A stretch of DNA of 64,000 nucleotides from Corythucha ciliata. Lineage: Eukaryota > Arthropoda > Insecta > Hemiptera > Tingidae. Position 1 is the first letter of the stretch; every line of letters begins with the position of its first letter. Location of the stretch: assembly GCA_038030265.1 (NCBI GenBank), contig CM075940.1, forward strand, positions 27,814,940 through 27,878,939. The letters run 5' to 3'. The notes beneath the pieces are model-generated. The model did not search any database. It was not told the DNA's origin and saw nothing but the letters and a program-made list of their open reading frames with translations. Positions 44,731 to 64,000 of the stretch are shown here, in pieces. A program made the translations under genes and the position numbers.

Positions 44731-46234
44731 CCCGGGCTACTGTAACTGTTCACGCCCTGAATGAGAAATAGTCGAATGAACTTCCCCTTGCCCCTTCTAC
44801 AGTTCTACTAAAAGTATCGCGCTGGGAATAATTTTAAAACTCATTATTTCATTTCTGTTTATATATGTTTAAAAAATTACATCATAGTGTAGGGTGTCTA
44901 GGTAACCACAGTGCCCAAATTGGAAGTTTTTATTGAGTTCTTTCACTTTTTTTGGTGGGCTTGAACAAATAGAATCTATGGACATCGACGCGATGCAACC
45001 GGTATGAGTGTTGGCAGTCTAGCAAGTATCTCTATTCTAGCGTGTAAACAGCGATATATGTATAGTTAGCGGCTTATTTATTTTTTATTCTACTTTTTCC
45101 CTCCTTCGCACTTGGATTAGTTGTTTTCCTCTATTTTCGCCCCCCTCTCCCCCTTCTTGATATTCGATTTCACAACTCCGCCCAACTTTGTTCCCGGAGC
45201 AATTCATTTTTTCAACTTATTCAGATATCTTAGAAATTCTTTACATTTCTTGTTGTTTTTCAACTCAGAACTTGTTTGACTGTTGAAAGGATAGCACGAA
45301 GAGGGTAGGTCTTTAAAAAAAAACAAAAAACTTTAAGAACTCCAAAATCGGAAATCTGTGTGTACTCTTAGAAAAAAAAATACGTTTTCTGGAGTTTTCA
45401 CTTCGCAAACAAAACCCGCCGATTCAATATTTTGAGCTCGTTCTTATTAAATAATTTCCTTTCCGCGAAATCCCTGAGGTTGCTCTTCAAACACAATCTT
45501 AGTGGATTGAGTAGTTTGAGAAATGCTACGCGGCTTTCAGTCGGAAAGTAATTATTGTACGCGATTAAACATAGCATTCATCATATTCTTAATGAGTTGG
45601 CTACTAATTATAATGAATCGGTTTTATAGTATAATGAAGCGGAAAAACGAATCCAGTAGCTGATTGAGATGATTGAGATTGATTTAAGCTGAAAGCTTGT
45701 GCTAATTTTGTTTAATTGTCAAAATATAAATTAAGAGGGAGAAGTTTTATTTTTATTTTTTCTTTTAGTGCTAGTAATGAGTATTTTAATGGTGTGATTT
45801 CAAACCTTGAAGTTTTTCACTTTCTAAACGTTCGCGGGATGCTTAATGTGATGCTTTACGCCTCCTCCCACAATTCAATTCATCTGGAGGTGAAGCCTTC
45901 AAGTATTTGTGAATCAATAAAAACGAATCTCACGGGTAGTTATAACAAACGCTTTTATGTATTTTATTCTCGTATTGTCAATTCGAATTATAAAAACTGA
46001 GCTATAACTTGTGGGAAACATACTATAAATCAAAGTCGGTTTGAGTCGACTATCTTGGTTTCCTTACGTTCTTTTCATGTAACTTGTATGATTCGATTTT
46101 TAATTCACCGAAACGTTTTCTATTGAATTACTTGCTTCTATAAAGAGTGTTCATCTCTTTCTCTCTCTTTCTCTTCCTTACTATACACTATTTTCGGCCT
46201 AACTGGGGGATTTTCTTCTTATTTCGGTTCACAG
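44731..46234. other. Region upstream of the first calcium-channel exon seen, no gene recognised
   Basis: AT-rich sequence with no convincing coding exon. A pyrimidine-rich tract and CAG end at 46234, so an exon probably begins at 46235, which would make part of this region an intron or the last upstream flank. A (TCTCTT)n-like tract lies near 46150-46175. Confidence 0.4.
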
Positions 46235-46301
46235 ATGAAAATAGACAGGAGTTAAGAGACTGCGTGGATGGGTCGGAATTCAAGGAGGAGGAACAGCGAC
46301 T

Positions 46302-63745
<17,444 letters not shown>

Positions 63746-64000
63746 GTAAGTTTCAACTAAATCATCCGATTCAAGTCTTAACTTGCATGTTGTCACTATT
63801 GTACAAGTCCAGTTATTGTTAAGGTACTCCTAGACGCATCAATTTAATGTGGTCTACTCCTCAAAACCCAAGTTTCCCTGTTTTGGTTCTTCAAAGTACC
63901 ATATTCACAGATTTAGGCCCGTTTTCAACAACGCCGATCAACAACTAATCACGATTACAATAGCATTTTGTATCAGAAATAATATGGTCGCTAATGGCAA

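Overview
This window reads as nuclear DNA from an arthropod. The evidence is spliced genes with many short GT-AG introns, arthropod-like versions of two conserved animal proteins, I-group LINE elements with RNase H, and abundant poly(T), poly(C) and poly(G) runs. I cannot name the species; crustacean or chelicerate are both possible.

Region by region. (1) Bases 1-895, minus strand: the 5' part of an uninterrupted LINE ORF1 (gag-like, zinc knuckles) that runs off the left edge. (2) Bases 1085-5535: a large degenerate array of roughly 30-bp units whose orientation flips around a ~300-bp GC-rich centre, so the locus is a giant imperfect inverted repeat. (3) Bases 7089-19861, plus strand: a complete gene reconstructed as 19 coding exons and 990 residues. 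It has a signal peptide, four PAN/apple modules, a ZP domain with eight cysteines, a furin-like RKRR site, a transmembrane helix and a short tail. This is the NompA/NOAH/trynity type of apical extracellular-matrix protein. (4) Bases 19862-46234: about 26 kb without a confirmed host gene. It holds repeats, foldbacks, an 18-bp minisatellite, a LINE 3' remnant and an almost complete I-group LINE (39.84-44.73 kb, minus strand). (5) Bases 46302-63745, plus strand: an L-type voltage-gated calcium channel alpha-1 subunit (Cav1). It is reconstructed from 36 exons, with the first ATG visible and the C-terminal tail off the right edge. One exon from each alternative pair gives 4743 coding bases, exactly 1581 codons.

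The best discovery candidates lie in the channel gene. There are two tandem duplicated-exon pairs. One encodes the end of the II-III linker and the lead-in to IIIS1; its splice phases make the two exons mutually exclusive. The other encodes the whole IIIS5 helix. Both members of each pair have intact splice sites and diverged but constrained sequence. A long CU-rich tract directly follows the second IIIS5 exon. The second notable structure is the inverted ~30-bp array at the left of the window, with a smaller relative near 15.6-16.1 kb and possible relatives in channel introns.

The two host genes have unrelated jobs, one in cuticle or sense-organ matrix attachment and one in calcium entry in muscle and neurons. 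Nothing suggests they work together.
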